NCBI RefSeq assembly: GCF_003254395.2 | Contig: NC_037648.1 | Coordinates: 10,480,009 to 10,544,008, forward strand | DNA length: 64,000 nt | Source: Apis mellifera | Lineage: Eukaryota > Arthropoda > Insecta > Hymenoptera > Apidae | Direction of reading: 5' to 3' | Shown: positions 1-13,400 of the stretch, piece after piece | How positions within the stretch are numbered: the stretch's first letter is position 1 | Layout: each line of letters begins with the position of its first letter | Made by a program: the position numbers and the translations under genes | Notes under the pieces: generated by a model | Told to the model about the DNA's origin: nothing | The model's database searches: none | Seen by the model: the letters and a program-made list of their open reading frames with translations, nothing else

Positions 1-1084
1 TTGATTGGAATCCCACTTTTCGGCGATCAAAACTTGAATCTTCAAAATGTGGCTAGGAAAAATGTAGCAGTGAATCTTGGCTCGTTCAAGAATGTCACGG
101 AAGAGAACTTGTACAATGCAATTAAAAGTGTTCTGTACGATGAAAAATACAAGTAAGTATATTTCTCTATATATTTATATATAGAAGATATATAATAATT
201 ATAGAAAAGAAATACATTGGCAATCTAATTTTCTTGATATTAATTAAGAATTACAAGATGTTCCAACTTTATATTTTCTGTTATAAATGGCTAAAGACAC
301 TTATTTCGATTTTTTCACTTTCCTCTTAATGATACACATTTTCCTATTTTGCATAATATGTATTTTTTGTTCTCCTGTGCTTCGTTCTCCTTCTTGCTTT
401 CTTATTATTATTTTATCGTTCTTTAATACAATTATCTCTGGCTGTATTTTGTCATATTGCAATACGTTTATTAATTTTTTAATTTTAAACTTCATTAAAC
501 AATTTTCAACTCAATTAATCAAGAGATCATTATTATTTAGAATTGAAAATAAGAGGATGAATTTTGAATATTTTGAGAATCTTTGCTTTCTGTAATCACA
601 TCTTATCGTTAAGATAAATACTTTGACAAAACTGTTTATCTTTAATATTTGTTTATCTTATCTTCTGAATAAAAAAACAAAAAAAAAACAACGAACAAAC
701 ACTTATCGTTTAAAATTATCTTTCTATTTCGATTTTTTATTTCCACGTGATCTTTTAATATTTTCTTGATTAATTTCCAGATCGAACATGCAAAAATTGT
801 CAGAATTATTCAAGGACAGACCCATGACGGCCCTTGACACCGCTGTTTATTGGGTAGAATACGTGGCTAGACACGGATACATCCTGCAGTCATCGGCCGT
901 ACATCTCAACGTGTTCCAACAGAATCTTTTGGACGTTTATGGATTCATGCTTCTGTGTGTGGTGACAGTTCTGTATCTCGTCATTCTCTTGATACGAAAA
1001 GCGAAGAACTTTGTATTCGGACATAAATCTTGTCTTTTCAAAAAAAATCAATCCAAAGAAGAAGAGTCGAAGAAGACGAACTGA
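1..1084 (+). CDS. UDP-glycosyltransferase, C-terminal part (partial gene)
   Basis: Two exons of the 3' end of an insect UGT: 1-152 (gene continues left of the window) and 781-1084, with the intron between. The donor is gtaagtat at 153, the acceptor tttccag ends at 780, and the split codon AA|A gives Lys. The first exon reads GIPLFGDQNLN, the end of the UGT signature region that binds the UDP-sugar. The second carries the family motif around DRPMTALDTAVYWVEYVARHG. A single transmembrane helix follows (about YGFMLLCVVTVLYLVILLI), then a lysine-rich cytoplasmic tail ending KKTN, which fits a KKXX ER-retrieval signal. These enzymes sit in the ER membrane with a lumenal catalytic domain and conjugate sugars to small lipophilic molecules. 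The substrate cannot be told. The N-terminal acceptor-binding half lies outside the window. A polyA signal AATAAA is at 1204-1209. Confidence 0.93.
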
Positions 1085-1203
1085 ATCCTTTTTTAAATAC
1101 GTATATCTAAGAATGTGTACATTGTGTATGAATGTGTATCGTTTTATGTGCATACAAATTTTCGTAATATCGTGCATATTCACTTTTTTACACTTATCTA
1201 ATT

Positions 1204-1209
1204 AATAAA
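1204..1209 (+). terminator. polyadenylation signal of the UGT gene
   Basis: AATAAA lies 120 bases past the UGT stop codon, in AT-rich sequence. It is the first canonical hexamer after the stop, so it is the likely 3' end signal. Positional inference only. Confidence 0.5.
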
Positions 1210-2076
1210 TACATTTATTTATATAAATAGTAATTATATTATGTATGTATGTGTGTATATATAGTAATATTAAAATATTCAAATATTTTATAAATATATA
1301 TTGATTGGAATTTTGATTAATTTAATTCTTGTGCTTTTTTAACTTTTTGATCGTGAACGTTGAAATTATATTTATTTGAGATTTGTTCTTTTTCTTTCGA
1401 TTTCACAGAAATATTTGTAAAATTTTCAGATTACTTTTCAATTGGGAAAAAATTAAATTCCTAAATTTAAGGTTATATAGAAAATTATTTACAATTCAAT
1501 AAATATTCATTTCATTGGATACCATTATTAATTAAATTATTATCGACAGATCTGTCCACTCGTGAAATCGTTCAACCACTTATCAATAGCTTTCATTATA
1601 ACGGTCTTCAAAATAATATGAAATTTTTGAATTCGATTATTATATTACCATTATTAATCACCATCGTCAACGTTCAAATATATTTAATTAATAAATTAAA
1701 TTGCAAAAAAATTTTGAAACTAGTTTCGTCAAATTCTTCATATCCATATATTTTAATAAGCATCTTAAAATATCATTAAAATATTACGTCCTTTTATTTC
1801 ACCTAAAAACCGATTAAAAATTATCTTCGAAGAAGAAAAAGAAAAGCAAAAATATATTTAAAATCAGATTTATCAAGTTTTCATAAATCTTTTCCAATAA
1901 ATTTCACGATGAACGCATTCACGTCACTTTACCTATATTTTAAAAATTGTGATTTATCCTATTTCACCATAATATTTAATTATCTCGTTGTTTTGGCTAT
2001 ATATTCGCCCACTTATGCAACAATTTCAAGGATTCTCGTTAGATTTATACACGTGAAGAACATATTCGAATCGTAC
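1210..2076. other. AT-rich sequence 3' of the UGT gene
   Basis: No supported plus-strand gene. On the minus strand there is a possible acceptor (attttgaag, exon from 1605 leftwards) followed by a short open frame that ends at TAA 1540-1542 when read in phase 0, or at TGA 1583-1585 when read with one carried base. It would be a natural terminal exon for the candidate exon at 2077-2194, but the evidence is weak. Confidence 0.3.
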
Positions 2077-2194
2077 CTGGTGGCGGGGTTGAATTCATTG
2101 CTTCCAGCTGCAAACATTCTTGCTCCCTCTCCATTATTATTCGATGGATTTCCTCGTCCGGAAGTGTGCTGCCTGCTGTCGCGTTCGCGGGCAT
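2077..2194 (-). CDS. candidate internal exon of an unrecognised minus-strand gene
   Basis: A 118-nt segment, clearly richer in GC and CpG than its surroundings, has near-ideal splice sites on the minus strand: acceptor ttgtaaaatttgttacag and donor CCACCAG|gtacgatt. From its first base it reads ATG and stays open for 39 codons with a helix-like acidic stretch (TLPDEEIHRIIMEREQE), leaving one base at the donor. A second frame is also open (contains GEGARMFAAGSNEF), so the frame is not settled. The ATG directly after the acceptor could be the true start of a protein, or an internal Met. I do not recognise the family. It could instead be an exon of a non-coding RNA. The plus-strand UGT gene lies immediately downstream, so any continuation would pass through or stop before it. 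Confidence 0.5.
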
Positions 2195-5100
2195 CTGTAA
2201 CAAATTTTACAAAGATTTGAAATATCTGTCCAAGATTGAGAACAATGTGAATTGAAAACAACGCGAAATAAATTACAGCGAGAAAATGGGACATTAACCC
2301 TTCCATATCACGAGTTATTGTCACAAGTTAACAAATCGTTCAAAATTTGCTGATGAATTATTTTTTTTTCTCATTTTCGTTCAAATTATACTTGTGTGCC
2401 CTTTCATTTTCGTTCTTGCAAATATAAAAATTTAAAAAAAATATATAAACACGTTTTTAAAAATATGATTTCGGTAATGAAACGAATGCAAGAAGTTGTA
2501 TATTGTTCTAAAAATAAAATTGGGTCGAATATAGATTTGAAACACAATAGAAAGGTTGATACAATAGAAGGGTTGACGTATTAACGATTTTTAATATGTA
2601 GCGTTTGATTCTGGTGGCTGTATATTGGTAAGCTATATCGGTAAATTGATCTGAAAAATAAAGAGAGGAGAAACAACTATGATTTTCAGAAATCATACAA
2701 ATTATAGAGAAATAATTCTTGATAGAAATTTCACATTCGATCTTAATAACACACGTGATAAAATAAAAGCATCGAATAATAAAATCTAGATCAAAATCAA
2801 AAAGAAAAAAAAATCAAAGATCTTCGAAAGTAAATTAAATTTTCTAATCTCCAGTTTCTCGATCGATGTTAATAAAGAACAAAATTTATTGTCGAGGTTT
2901 AATTAAAAAGATGCGCGATAAACATTCGTTAACTCGAATTGACAACGATAGAACGAATTTCGCCTCTATTATTCTTTATCTGATCCCTGAAACAAGGACC
3001 AAAGCATATCTGGGAATATTTTATTAAGAATTACCATCTCTTTGGAGAATAATTAGATCTTTGGAAAATTGTTGGAAAATTGAAATAGATTCCCAACGCG
3101 GGAGCGTCTACGATTTATGAATAGAGATCGTTTCAATTGATACAGAAGCTTGTAATAACTTCATTGGAAGGCGAGTTATTGCGTCCATTCGAACGACGGG
3201 ACAGGAAACAATAAGTAACGTTTTACTGTAACGCGGCTGAGCTCGATTCCGCAGAGAAATCACGTCGATATCTATGCGTGTTGTAATCAAAATGCTCGAT
3301 TCTTTTTTTTTCTGTTAATTATCTTGATAGAAATATACGGATCTTAACTCTTTCAAAAATTTGGGATATTTTTGAATTATTTTAATGGAGATAATAAACA
3401 TTACATTTCTTGTGTGTGATGTTAATAAAAATATTTGAAATTACTACGTGAAAAATAATTTTATTAAAAAAGTGTTAGAGAAATGCGCTCAATGAGAAAA
3501 TTAGTGTTTTAATTGGGAAAAGAAAGAAAATAGTAAATAGGATAGAGGAGAATTTTCACTTTGTTCACAGTGGAAGAATTAAAACGAGCAACGTTAAATT
3601 AATTCTACAGAGAAAAGTTAATAAATAAAGTAAAAGAAAAATAATTTACCGTTTGCAATGTTGTAGCAGGTCACTTAAATATCCGGTGAATGTGAGGCGT
3701 GCGTGCAAAGAATCGAGACTAGAAAGAAAAATAAAACGGAAAGATTAAAGGAAAAGAAACAAAATCGGCAACAAAATCGACAGGTACTGTAACTGAAAAT
3801 CAATATATAATACTTTAAGAATTCTTAACGAGATCTTGATCTCTTTCTAAAGTGAGCAACCCCCCGAATTCAATGGGGTGGTTTTGCAGAACATCGATAT
3901 TTAATATAACTGACAAATCTTTTGATAATTTTCATCCCTCGTTCTTTATTCCGGATATCTTTTTAATATTCAACGTACGATTGAACATTTGTGAGGCCAT
4001 AATTTCTTTGAAATTCAGTTACAATTGTTGTTGAAAGAAATTAACCTTCGTACCAAGCTTTCCTTTTATTTTAGAAATTCTACAACTCATTAAAAACGTC
4101 ATTCATTCACAATAATGAAACACTTTTCGCGAGAAAAATAAACAAGTATCACATACTTTCTCCTGAAAATAATTTTCTCTCTTAACAATTTTTCGTGTGA
4201 GAAAAAAAGTTATAATCAAACATTTTCTTGAAAATACTTCGGTTGACAAGTCTGGAAAAAAAAACAAACTTTTAAAAAAGTTTAAAGTCAAATTTCACCG
4301 CGTGTCTAATTCAGATCTATAACAAAAGCTTCTCCACTGTGGTCATCGTGGTCTCGAAGCAGTTTCGAGGATTCTCAAGACCGCGTTCCTGTACACGGAG
4401 ACACGAAACTTTCGAAACGATCGATCGGGAAAATTCAATTCAAGCAAGTTTCAAACGTTCTCGCGTCGTGTTCCAATCGCTTTTCCATTTCGAATTTATG
4501 GAAAAAGGACACGACAATTCGTGAAACTATAATTTCTGACGGTATTCACGGCTTCATCCAGAACTATTTCTCGTCCAATTCAATTTGCCAGACATTTGAA
4601 ATTTATCGTAGCTCGAATATGTAATTTACATGTTGCAATAGTTGCAAGCAGAATCGGCTGCTTTTGTTAATGAATTAAATTTTCGAAGCGAAATTTGATT
4701 ACTTGGTAATTTAAATTTCCTTTTCTATAATCATTTTTCTTTTCTTCGTATTCAATTTCAATGCGATTCGATCAGATTTATCAAACAAAATCCGTTAATA
4801 AAATAAATGGATATTCAATCCTTTCAAAATAATTCTAATATTGTACAATCTCACTCGATCCGACTTATTTATTTAATCTTTTTATATTTCACTCTCCTTT
4901 CGTTCCAAAATAACACTCCAGACGAATTAAGAAACTCTGTTCTACGGCCTTTACGCGGTGGAATAAACTGGAAATGTTTAAGTGTACTCGTATTCAAGAA
5001 ACAAAAGCGAGAAAAGGAAGATTCTTAATGAACGGCGATCGCTTTCTGCTTAAATTATCGTTGAAAGATTCGCTTCAATTTGCGGTTATGAAATAATTCA

Positions 5101-7325
5101 TTTACTCATTCACCGTTTATTAAAATATAAATTTATTTCATCGATCGTGAAACGAGAATATAATATTGGTACTTTGTCTTCGAACAAATTTTGAATTATA
5201 GATATTATATATTCTGATAAAACGAGAAACGATTTAATTAAATCGAATATAATTAATTTTTGCGGAACGATAATTTCCAGCTGTAAAAAAAAAAAAAAAA
5301 TTCGTAAGAAAAATTATCGCAGAGTGAGCAAATTGATGGAAAGAACTATTCTGCTTCCGTTGAATGTTGTATAATGTTTTATATTAACACTTGCATGCCA
5401 TATGTGTTCCAATTTTGTCATCACAAGTCGTTGGTGCAAGGAACGAAGAGAGAGCGTGCGGTAATTAATTATCCCGTCACCATTTCGCATAACAACATTG
5501 GAACTTGCTGCATCAAAAGATAATAAAAATAAGAATAGTAGGAAAAAAACGATGTTGATAAATCTTGACAAAATTTTACTCTCTTCTTTCTCTGTGCTGT
5601 TTGCAAATTAATTTTAAATTTCTCTATTTTCTTTATTTTTTTTTTTCGAAAAATATATTTAAATAGTCGATCTGGATTTGGATAAAAATAAAAGTTTTCG
5701 TGTGTAGATAAAATTGGAAGAAATCAAAGTTCAAACGATGGTATAGGATATCGACTCCACTTGTCCGATCAATTAAATAATCAAATAAACTCTGTTTTAC
5801 CGAAACTCTGTTTAACTTTCATATCTTCGTCATTTGTTCCTCTTGTCATCCTCGATTTCTTATCTAATCATTTATTCGTATCGAGATTCTTTATTATATA
5901 TATTTAATAAAAAAATCATACACTTTTCCATTATTATCACCATTTCACCAATTATTTTCCCAATTTCTCAATACTAAAAAATTCTTTTACGTTTAAAAAC
6001 TGTTTATCCCCTCCTCCAATTTTATTCAATGAACGAACAAAAAGAAATCATCATCGAAGATTGCAATCGAGAAACGCATTCCCGATTGAAACGCGCGTAT
6101 AAACACACATATCTAAACAAACGTGTACATCCATCCTCCGGAATGACGGTTGGCAAACATTAATGCGTTTCAAGCGACAACCGCGTCAGACGTCCCTCGA
6201 GGGATTCAAATCGTGGCCGAACACGTATAAATTGACTGTACGGATCGGATGTTGGCAAATCGTCGGATAAGTGGAATCTCGTATCTCCCGTGCAATTCCT
6301 AACCCTTGGAAATCCATCCTCTCGTTAATTACAATCCAAATACTTTGAACATCCTCGATCGTTCGAATTAATTTCCAGACAAAATTCTCCGATATTTTTC
6401 ATTCTTTCCACATATTCTTTGTCCCTTCTTTTTTTCATTGAATCTTTTTTTTTTTATTCGATAAAAACAAATTAAAGAAAAGAATATATATACTTCATTT
6501 ATATTCGTCTAACGAAGAAAAGTTAAAGAGCAGGCTTTTTGTTGATCGACGAAATATTGCCCTTTCCACGTGTAATTTTCCACGACTCCGAGTCGATCAG
6601 TTTTCGAAGCCACGTTTGTTATCAATACATGTATTCACGTGTCACGCAAACGTCATTTACATGAGCACTATATATGCATATTCAGAGACGACACGAGTCT
6701 GGTTCCATCTGATTTTCTAGCGTAACTACAAAACCAGACCGAACAACACCCTGTTGGCTACATCCTGTTTTCCACAATATCGATCGAATCGCGACCTAAT
6801 CGCCACGGTTCACGCATGCATCTTTGATGGATGTTCCTATATATTCTACGATTGTCGCAATTCTGATAACTCTTGCATTGCGCGTGTATCATGAATCGTT
6901 GAACAAGAAAGAGCGGAACTAAGTCAAAGTAATCAAAGAAAAAGTAATCAAAGATCGTTGTAGTTGCTTCTTTAAAAGTGTGAATTAAAAAAAAAGTACA
7001 ACTTTAATATCTTTTGATTAAATAAGAGAAATGTAATTGCAGATAATCTTAAATATCTTCGTGATTCTGTTGAACGTCTCAAATTGGAGATCCTTGTTAC
7101 GTATGATTATCTTATATTTTAAAGATATATTTAGAAAAAATTAGTATTAAAAAATACGTTTTCAATTCGAAGGAAAATTAAAACTGACAGCCGGGTATAT
7201 TTACAGATTTAAAAAAGTTTCTCATAACATTATTAAAAATCGGTGAGCAAGCTTTTTAATAAGTTGACCTGAATTCAATATTAATATTTTAATTTTAAAT
7301 TAAAACTATACTAAATTTTTAGACA
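2195..7325. other. non-coding stretch with a CpG-rich, E-box-containing island
   Basis: Mostly AT-rich with poly-A and poly-T runs and no gene I can support. Richer blocks occur near 3090-3290, 4330-4560, 5320-5520 and 6060-6900. The last has two canonical CACGTG E-boxes (6567-6572 and 6636-6641) and an interrupted palindrome CGACTC-c-GAGTCG between them, which suggests regulatory DNA. A minus-strand open frame at 5314-5571 begins with a very hydrophobic signal-peptide-like segment but starts with TTG and lacks an upstream in-frame ATG, so it is not called as a gene. Confidence 0.4.
6540..6900. promoter_or_regulatory. possible cis-regulatory island with two CACGTG E-boxes
   Basis: This block is much less AT-rich than its flanks and has many CpGs. 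Two perfect CACGTG sites are 69 bases apart, with a near-palindrome between them. CACGTG is bound by bHLH factors of the Myc/Max, CLOCK/CYC and Mitf groups. Regulatory function is inferred from composition and motif density only; the target gene is unknown. Confidence 0.25.
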
Positions 7326-7476
7326 GAAAATTAACTTTCTTATGCATTATTTTTAACTATTTTTAACTAAATTTCCCAGGTGAATTTTTTATTTTCTGGA
7401 TAATGTATTCCATCGTGTATTTATTCTAGTAATTAGAATAAATAGTTAAAAATAATGCATAAGAAAGTTAATTTTC
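7326..7476. repeat. perfect 37-bp inverted repeat with 77-nt spacer
   Basis: The arms 7326-7362 and 7440-7476 are exact reverse complements over 37 bases; pairing stops at the next base on both sides. The whole unit is 151 bp. The arms contain the motif TTCTTATGCATTATTTTTAA. The stem is too long and perfect to be chance in this AT-rich DNA. It could be a small MITE, the foldback remnant of a DNA transposon, or a hairpin RNA source. No clear target-site duplication was seen at the ends. Confidence 0.85.
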
Positions 7477-10400
7477 GAAAAGCCTTTAAACGATACATGA
7501 TAATGAGAATAGATTGGAATTTCTACAAACGAATTTAATTATGAGATCGAATATAAGCTGTCTCTAATATTGTGTATCTAATTAATAATAATGAGAATAG
7601 TTTTCATTCTTATAATGGTCTTGAAATAAATGAACCAAACGATGATATCGAGTAGTCTTATAAAATAAGTAGAACAATTTGTATAGAATAATAATAAGAA
7701 TCTTGAACGATTTTATTCTTTTAAGTGTTTCGAAGAGGAACAACACTCTTTTTGAAGAGGAAAGAAAATGAAAGAAGTGGAAAGATCGAACTTCTTGTTT
7801 GAATTTTTATGAAACGAGCATCATTAATAACGCCTTCTTCAACTCTCTTATTTTTATATCGATACAAGAGTATTCGAGTATCACTTTATTTAAACAATGT
7901 TTTTTTTTATAAAAAAAAAAGATTTCTAAACGTAGACGATAATCTCGGTTGTTTGATACATTTTTGCAAAACTACGATATAAAATCTAAAAATTAAATTG
8001 AAAAAAGAAATTAGCACACTTTGAAATTCGTTTCGAAAATTCAATCTCTATCGAGGAGATTTTTATTTAAAAAAAAATAAATCCATCCGAAAATTAATAC
8101 AAACGTTTCATTCGTGCAATTCCATTTTAAAGAATTACAGAGAAACCATTATTCTTTTTCCGATGTTTTCTCATTAACATCGGTGCACGTTCCAATTTTT
8201 CAAAAGCTATGTAATCGAATTGAAGCAACAGATGTCACGTATAACCTGTTGCGAATTTTCTTGTCCAAACATTCGGTTTCGTGATGCTCCATTCCGGACA
8301 AAATCTATGTCGACATGCGTTTCTGAAATCCTATTTCCGTCTATTCACCCGAAACAACGCTTGTATAATTTATTACTGAGAATTTATCGAGACAGAAAAT
8401 GGATTTCAATGGGAAGATAAGAGATAAGAAAATAAGGCAATATCTCTTTTAATTTTATAATTTCTTTTTATATGGATAAATTTTATATAAATTATTTTTT
8501 GTTAATACTGAGGTGAGGGCTAGTAGAAAGAAATAATTCTTAAAGATTAATCTAAATAGTATTCCTATATTTTATATTCAATATTGTGAAAGTGATTGTC
8601 CATTTAGAGATAAAAATATCCTCCAAATCAACTCTCGAAACTCTTTTATTTTAAAACGTATTCTTAGAGAGATGGGAAAGAATGTAGATTAAAGAGATTC
8701 GAACTTCAATACGATTCTGCATTTCAGAGTCAAGATAAATATCCAACTATTCTTTGAATAGTGTTCTTATTCTAGATTCAAGAGCATTGAACTTCAGATT
8801 TCAACTTTTTCTCACTGTAATCCTTCAAATAGTCATGAAGCTATTGAACTTTCAATTTATAATCTTCCTTTTCCTTCAATTAGTTTATTTATATTACTTT
8901 CTTTAATTTCAATATCCTTTGATATCTTCAACGATTAAGTATTAAGTTTGATTATAATTTATGGCAATCAAAGAAAGAATTTATATCGCTGATTTATTTA
9001 TGTGATAAATTTCTAAGAAAATGTACGCATATTCAAACAAGATTATTCAAAATCACAAGTTATTTTCTTTATAGCTTATATCAAGATTTATCTTAAATGT
9101 CAAAGTGATCGATTGTTGAATCAATTTTAAAATTAATATGAGTGTTTGATGAGAAACAGGTTTCTGATGTAATATTGTTAACCATCGTTGATGTAAATGG
9201 ACGAAGAAATTATCAGTGATGTTATAGAAAGGAAGAATCTTCATTTTTTCTTTAAATAAAAGAAAAATTTTCAACTTTCTTTCTTGTCTTTTCATCATTC
9301 CTTTCCAATTTATAATTTCTATTCTTCACATCACAAAGAGTTTGTTTGTTTCAACGAAATTTATTTCAAGAATAAATTAAATTACTAAGGCTTAATTTCA
9401 AAATCTTCCAATTTCGTATTCCAGGATAATGTTAACGTGTTAGAGTATGATGATACGTGTAATATATATTCACATGTATTATGCATTTTGCGATAGTAGA
9501 ACGTTTTGTGCAAGTAAAACAGATTCTCCATTCACCATGAGAAGCGACAAAATTAATTCGCTCTAAGCCTCTTAAGTGGCTTAAGTACCTGGTATATTCT
9601 AAAACTTTCGCTCTCAAATCGACGTTCTATCTACGATCTTTTCAACCCTTACGGCTTAGAAACATTCATCCCTGTTGAAGGGACATACAATTGCGCATAA
9701 TTGCTATTTTAACACTCTGTTTTCTTCATTCCCTCCACCATTTTTATTTTTTCTTTTGATCTTTCCTTTAATGCAAAAGAAACATATTCTTCATAATAAC
9801 TATGTATCTTAACGAGAGAATTTTTAATAATTATAAATATTAAAATTATCTCCAAACAGGTATAATTACACGAAAATTAAAAATTAACTAAACTTTCGTC
9901 AAGATTCTCGAATCCATTAATTATTAATTCTATTGATTATTTACAATTTATGATCACAAGATTAAAAAACATCTTCTGTTCGATTACTCCTGTGCAATAT
10001 CGTGTATCAATTCTACTCTCTTTCTCTTCTTTTTTTTACATTCGTGACCACGACCTAAAAAGCACGGATCTTGTGGACAAGGATGATCATTAACGAACCT
10101 CGACGAGGATGGTATTCATTCAGCCGAGGTGTCGATAGCAAAAAAAGAAAAAAAAAAGGAAAAGAAAAAAATGAACGAAAGAAAATCTATAGAATATTTG
10201 GAATCCTTAAGATGTTAGGACGTCACTTCATCGCCTCATGATGGATTATGATAAAAAGATCAGATATCATTTTTTTTTCTTCTTCTTTTTCTTCTTTGAA
10301 GTTACCTTGAGCTCCTTCACGAGTGGATTGGAATATAATGATGTAAGATGTTGAATAATGAGAAAACGTAGTCATGATCAATACGTATTATTATATATAT

Positions 10401-13400
10401 TGTTTAGAAAGTTTCTTCATAGTTTCTTTCTTTTTCTCTCTTTTTCTTTTTATAATCGATATCAAGTTTTATCGTGCATTTATGATTGGTTTAATGTTAA
10501 TGTTAAAATTCTACTAATTTATCAAATGTAATAAAAGAAATGTTAAGGAATTAAAAAGTGTTGAATCTAAATTAAAATATTTTATTCATTTATTTTGATT
10601 TATAAAAAGTTATTTTAATTTAAATAAAATCAAATCTAAATTTTTTTTTATTCTGTTAGAAATCTTTTTTAAGGGACAAAAATAAAACTTCGAAATATAT
10701 AAATAATTGCAATAACGATCTAAGAGAAGGGAAAATTTATCCTCAATAGCCGATCAATTAAATAAAAAAAAGTGAAAACTCTTAAAATCTAATTCGTGTT
10801 TTAATTAGGTTAATGAGCGAGATCAAAGAAAACCACTTTAACCAGAGACATTAAAAGCGAATCGATACATTAATTTTCTCCCTTTTTTTTTCCTCTCCTT
10901 TTTCCTTTCATTCGATAAAGTTAGATCACAATTACTTCGCTTCCGGTGAGACGTACGAAATATCCATTAAGAAGATTGTTCTCGAACTCGAACGATCGCA
11001 ATCGCGTTTTTTACCCATCTCCAATGTCTTTCGTCAAAAATTCCATCCGTCTAACCCGCGATGAAATTCCATTTGAAGCAACGTAAAGCCTCAAGTCATT
11101 TCAACCCAGCCATTTTTTTACCCAGAAACATTTCAGTTATCCGACACTCGCATTTCTATACTTCTTTTTTCAGTTTTATAAAATAAATTCCACAAATTCC
11201 TTCGACTACTTTCATTCTTCCTAACTATTCGAAAATTATGTTGATGGTCAAAATTATTTGTTGGACCAAACTTTGATAATTTCAAGGAAACAGACGAATA
11301 ATAGATCTGTTGAAGAGTTTGATAATTTACATAATTTTGTTGCAAATATGTTCGAATCTATTGAAAATATTTTTTAATTAAAGAGAGCAAAATTCGAAAG
11401 TAAAGTTCTCGAGAATTTTTTTGCAGATGGACAAAGAATCGAGAACAAAATTTTGTTGTTTGATATTTTTAAAGAATTACGAAAATTTAAATTGCGGGGA
11501 TATCACTGTAACAGATGACAAATTGTAAATTCATACTATAGTATTTTTGACGTGCAAAATATTCGTGGAACATCTTTGAGGAGTCGATTTTAGAAGCCAA
11601 AATAAACACGGAATGGTTGATGTTTGATTGAATTATAAACAATTTAAATTTATACTGGATGAAATCTATAGAGCAGTGAGACACCTCTATCATAATAAAC
11701 TCGCTCTTATTTTATTATTTATGATGATATATATGATTATTGTGTTTGAAAAATAATTTTTCATTCCGCTTGCTTTTTTTTCCAATCGCAAAATATTCCC
11801 CAGGAAATCAATAATGCTCCTTTTTTTCATCCTTTCTCTGTACTCATTGATATTCCAAAGACATTTATCACGTTGTCGATAATAATTGTTCTATTGCCAT
11901 TCAATCTGATTAATTATCAAATCACATTGGATGAATCATATCCCCTTTATCTCTTGCATTCAAGTATGAGAATCGCATGATTAATTACATTATTTGAATA
12001 TTGAATAATATTTGATTAGCGTGCGATATACAAATAACAAATGTTCCATCATTCGCTCGATTTCAATTTTCATACATTTGATTTAATTTTTATTCACGTT
12101 GAATTTGATATATCGTTTCAAATATTTCACAATCAAATCATCATTTCAGAATCGAAATAAATCGGGTAGTAATAAAAATATATTGTATATTTCTGATCAT
12201 ATTTTTCTGCAATTTCTTAACTGTTTAAAAAAAAAGATGAAAATCATCTTTCTTCGTTTCCTTTTTCTTTAAGAAAAATACAGATATCGTTAAAATTTTT
12301 ATTAATATATAATAAATTCCTTGACACGAATCAACATCATGACAGAATGATTTTAGAACAAATGATGTTTAAATTTAATAAAACTAGAGATATTCGGTAG
12401 ATTCGTAGCAAGTCGATAAGTAAAGTATTTCAATTCCATTTCCAGAGATCGGATGAAAAAGCTTTAAGTCGGTCGTAAGCCGACTTTTACCCAAGATGCA
12501 AGTTTCTTTTCTTTGGATTTTCCATCGATTGTATCAGGAAACGACATCAAGACTGTTACACATATACCGTTTAATCATGTCGTAAATTTAACACCAATAC
12601 TTTCCCTCCTTTCTCGAGGATTTTAAACGAGGATTTGTTTTTCGCTCGAGTCCACCAAGTTTCCAGGAAACTTTACTCATATTCTCGCAGTCGTAATTAA
12701 AAACCTCACCTCCCTTCTGGAATTGGAATGTTCCAATCTTTAGCGGCCGCGAAAATTAAAATTCGCGAAAAATTTCGTCGGTCTTTTAAATGAGATAAAA
12801 ATTGAAAAAAAGATCAAATCTTTTCCCCGAATGAGAAATTTGAAAGATTTGTTCGAGAATAAGGATATATTTCTTGAAAATTAATCTCGTATCATCTTTT
12901 ACTTTGAATATTGTAACAATTAATTTGTTACAATTAACAAGTGTATTGAGTTCAATTTAGTAATAATTCGTTGTGTTGAAAGAGAATTGGGATGATTTTT
13001 TTGAAATTAGGAAGCTTGGTCGAGATTGAACAGGATGAAATGCTCGAAAAGATTGAAAATCAGAAAGTGGCTTCAATCAAAAAAAAAAACACCACAGACA
13101 CGAAACGTGTACGTTTCTGTCAAAAAAAGTGTTCCTAAATTTATCCGAGAATGTGCCAGAGAGAAACTTATCCCTGTTGACAGAATCAATTTTCCTCTCT
13201 TCAACTTTTTTTCCAAAAAGGAAAACACCAAATTTTTTCCTAAAATATATATCTTCATCCACTTCTATTTTAAGAAATAATTTAAAACATGTATCTAAAA
13301 AAATATTCCTGAAAAATTTCTTCTAATATTCCAATATAAATAATAATCGATAAAATATATTTTATCATTTATTTAACTAATAATTTTTCCCCTGATCTTC

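Noticed and set aside
287..595. Open frames in the UGT intron
   Set aside because: They lie between a clean donor and acceptor, are AT-driven and hydrophobic, and have no family features.
1909..2220. Plus-strand 103-codon frame opposite the candidate exon
   Set aside because: It is best explained as the shadow of the GC-richer minus-strand exon at 2077-2194; it lacks promoter or splice context.
10286..10330. Minus-strand donor-like GCTCAAG|gtaactt
   Set aside because: No acceptor at a reasonable distance and no composition change.
13026..13326. Several overlapping short frames around a poly-A/T rich block
   Set aside because: Low-complexity Lys/Phe-rich frames on both strands produced by homopolymers.
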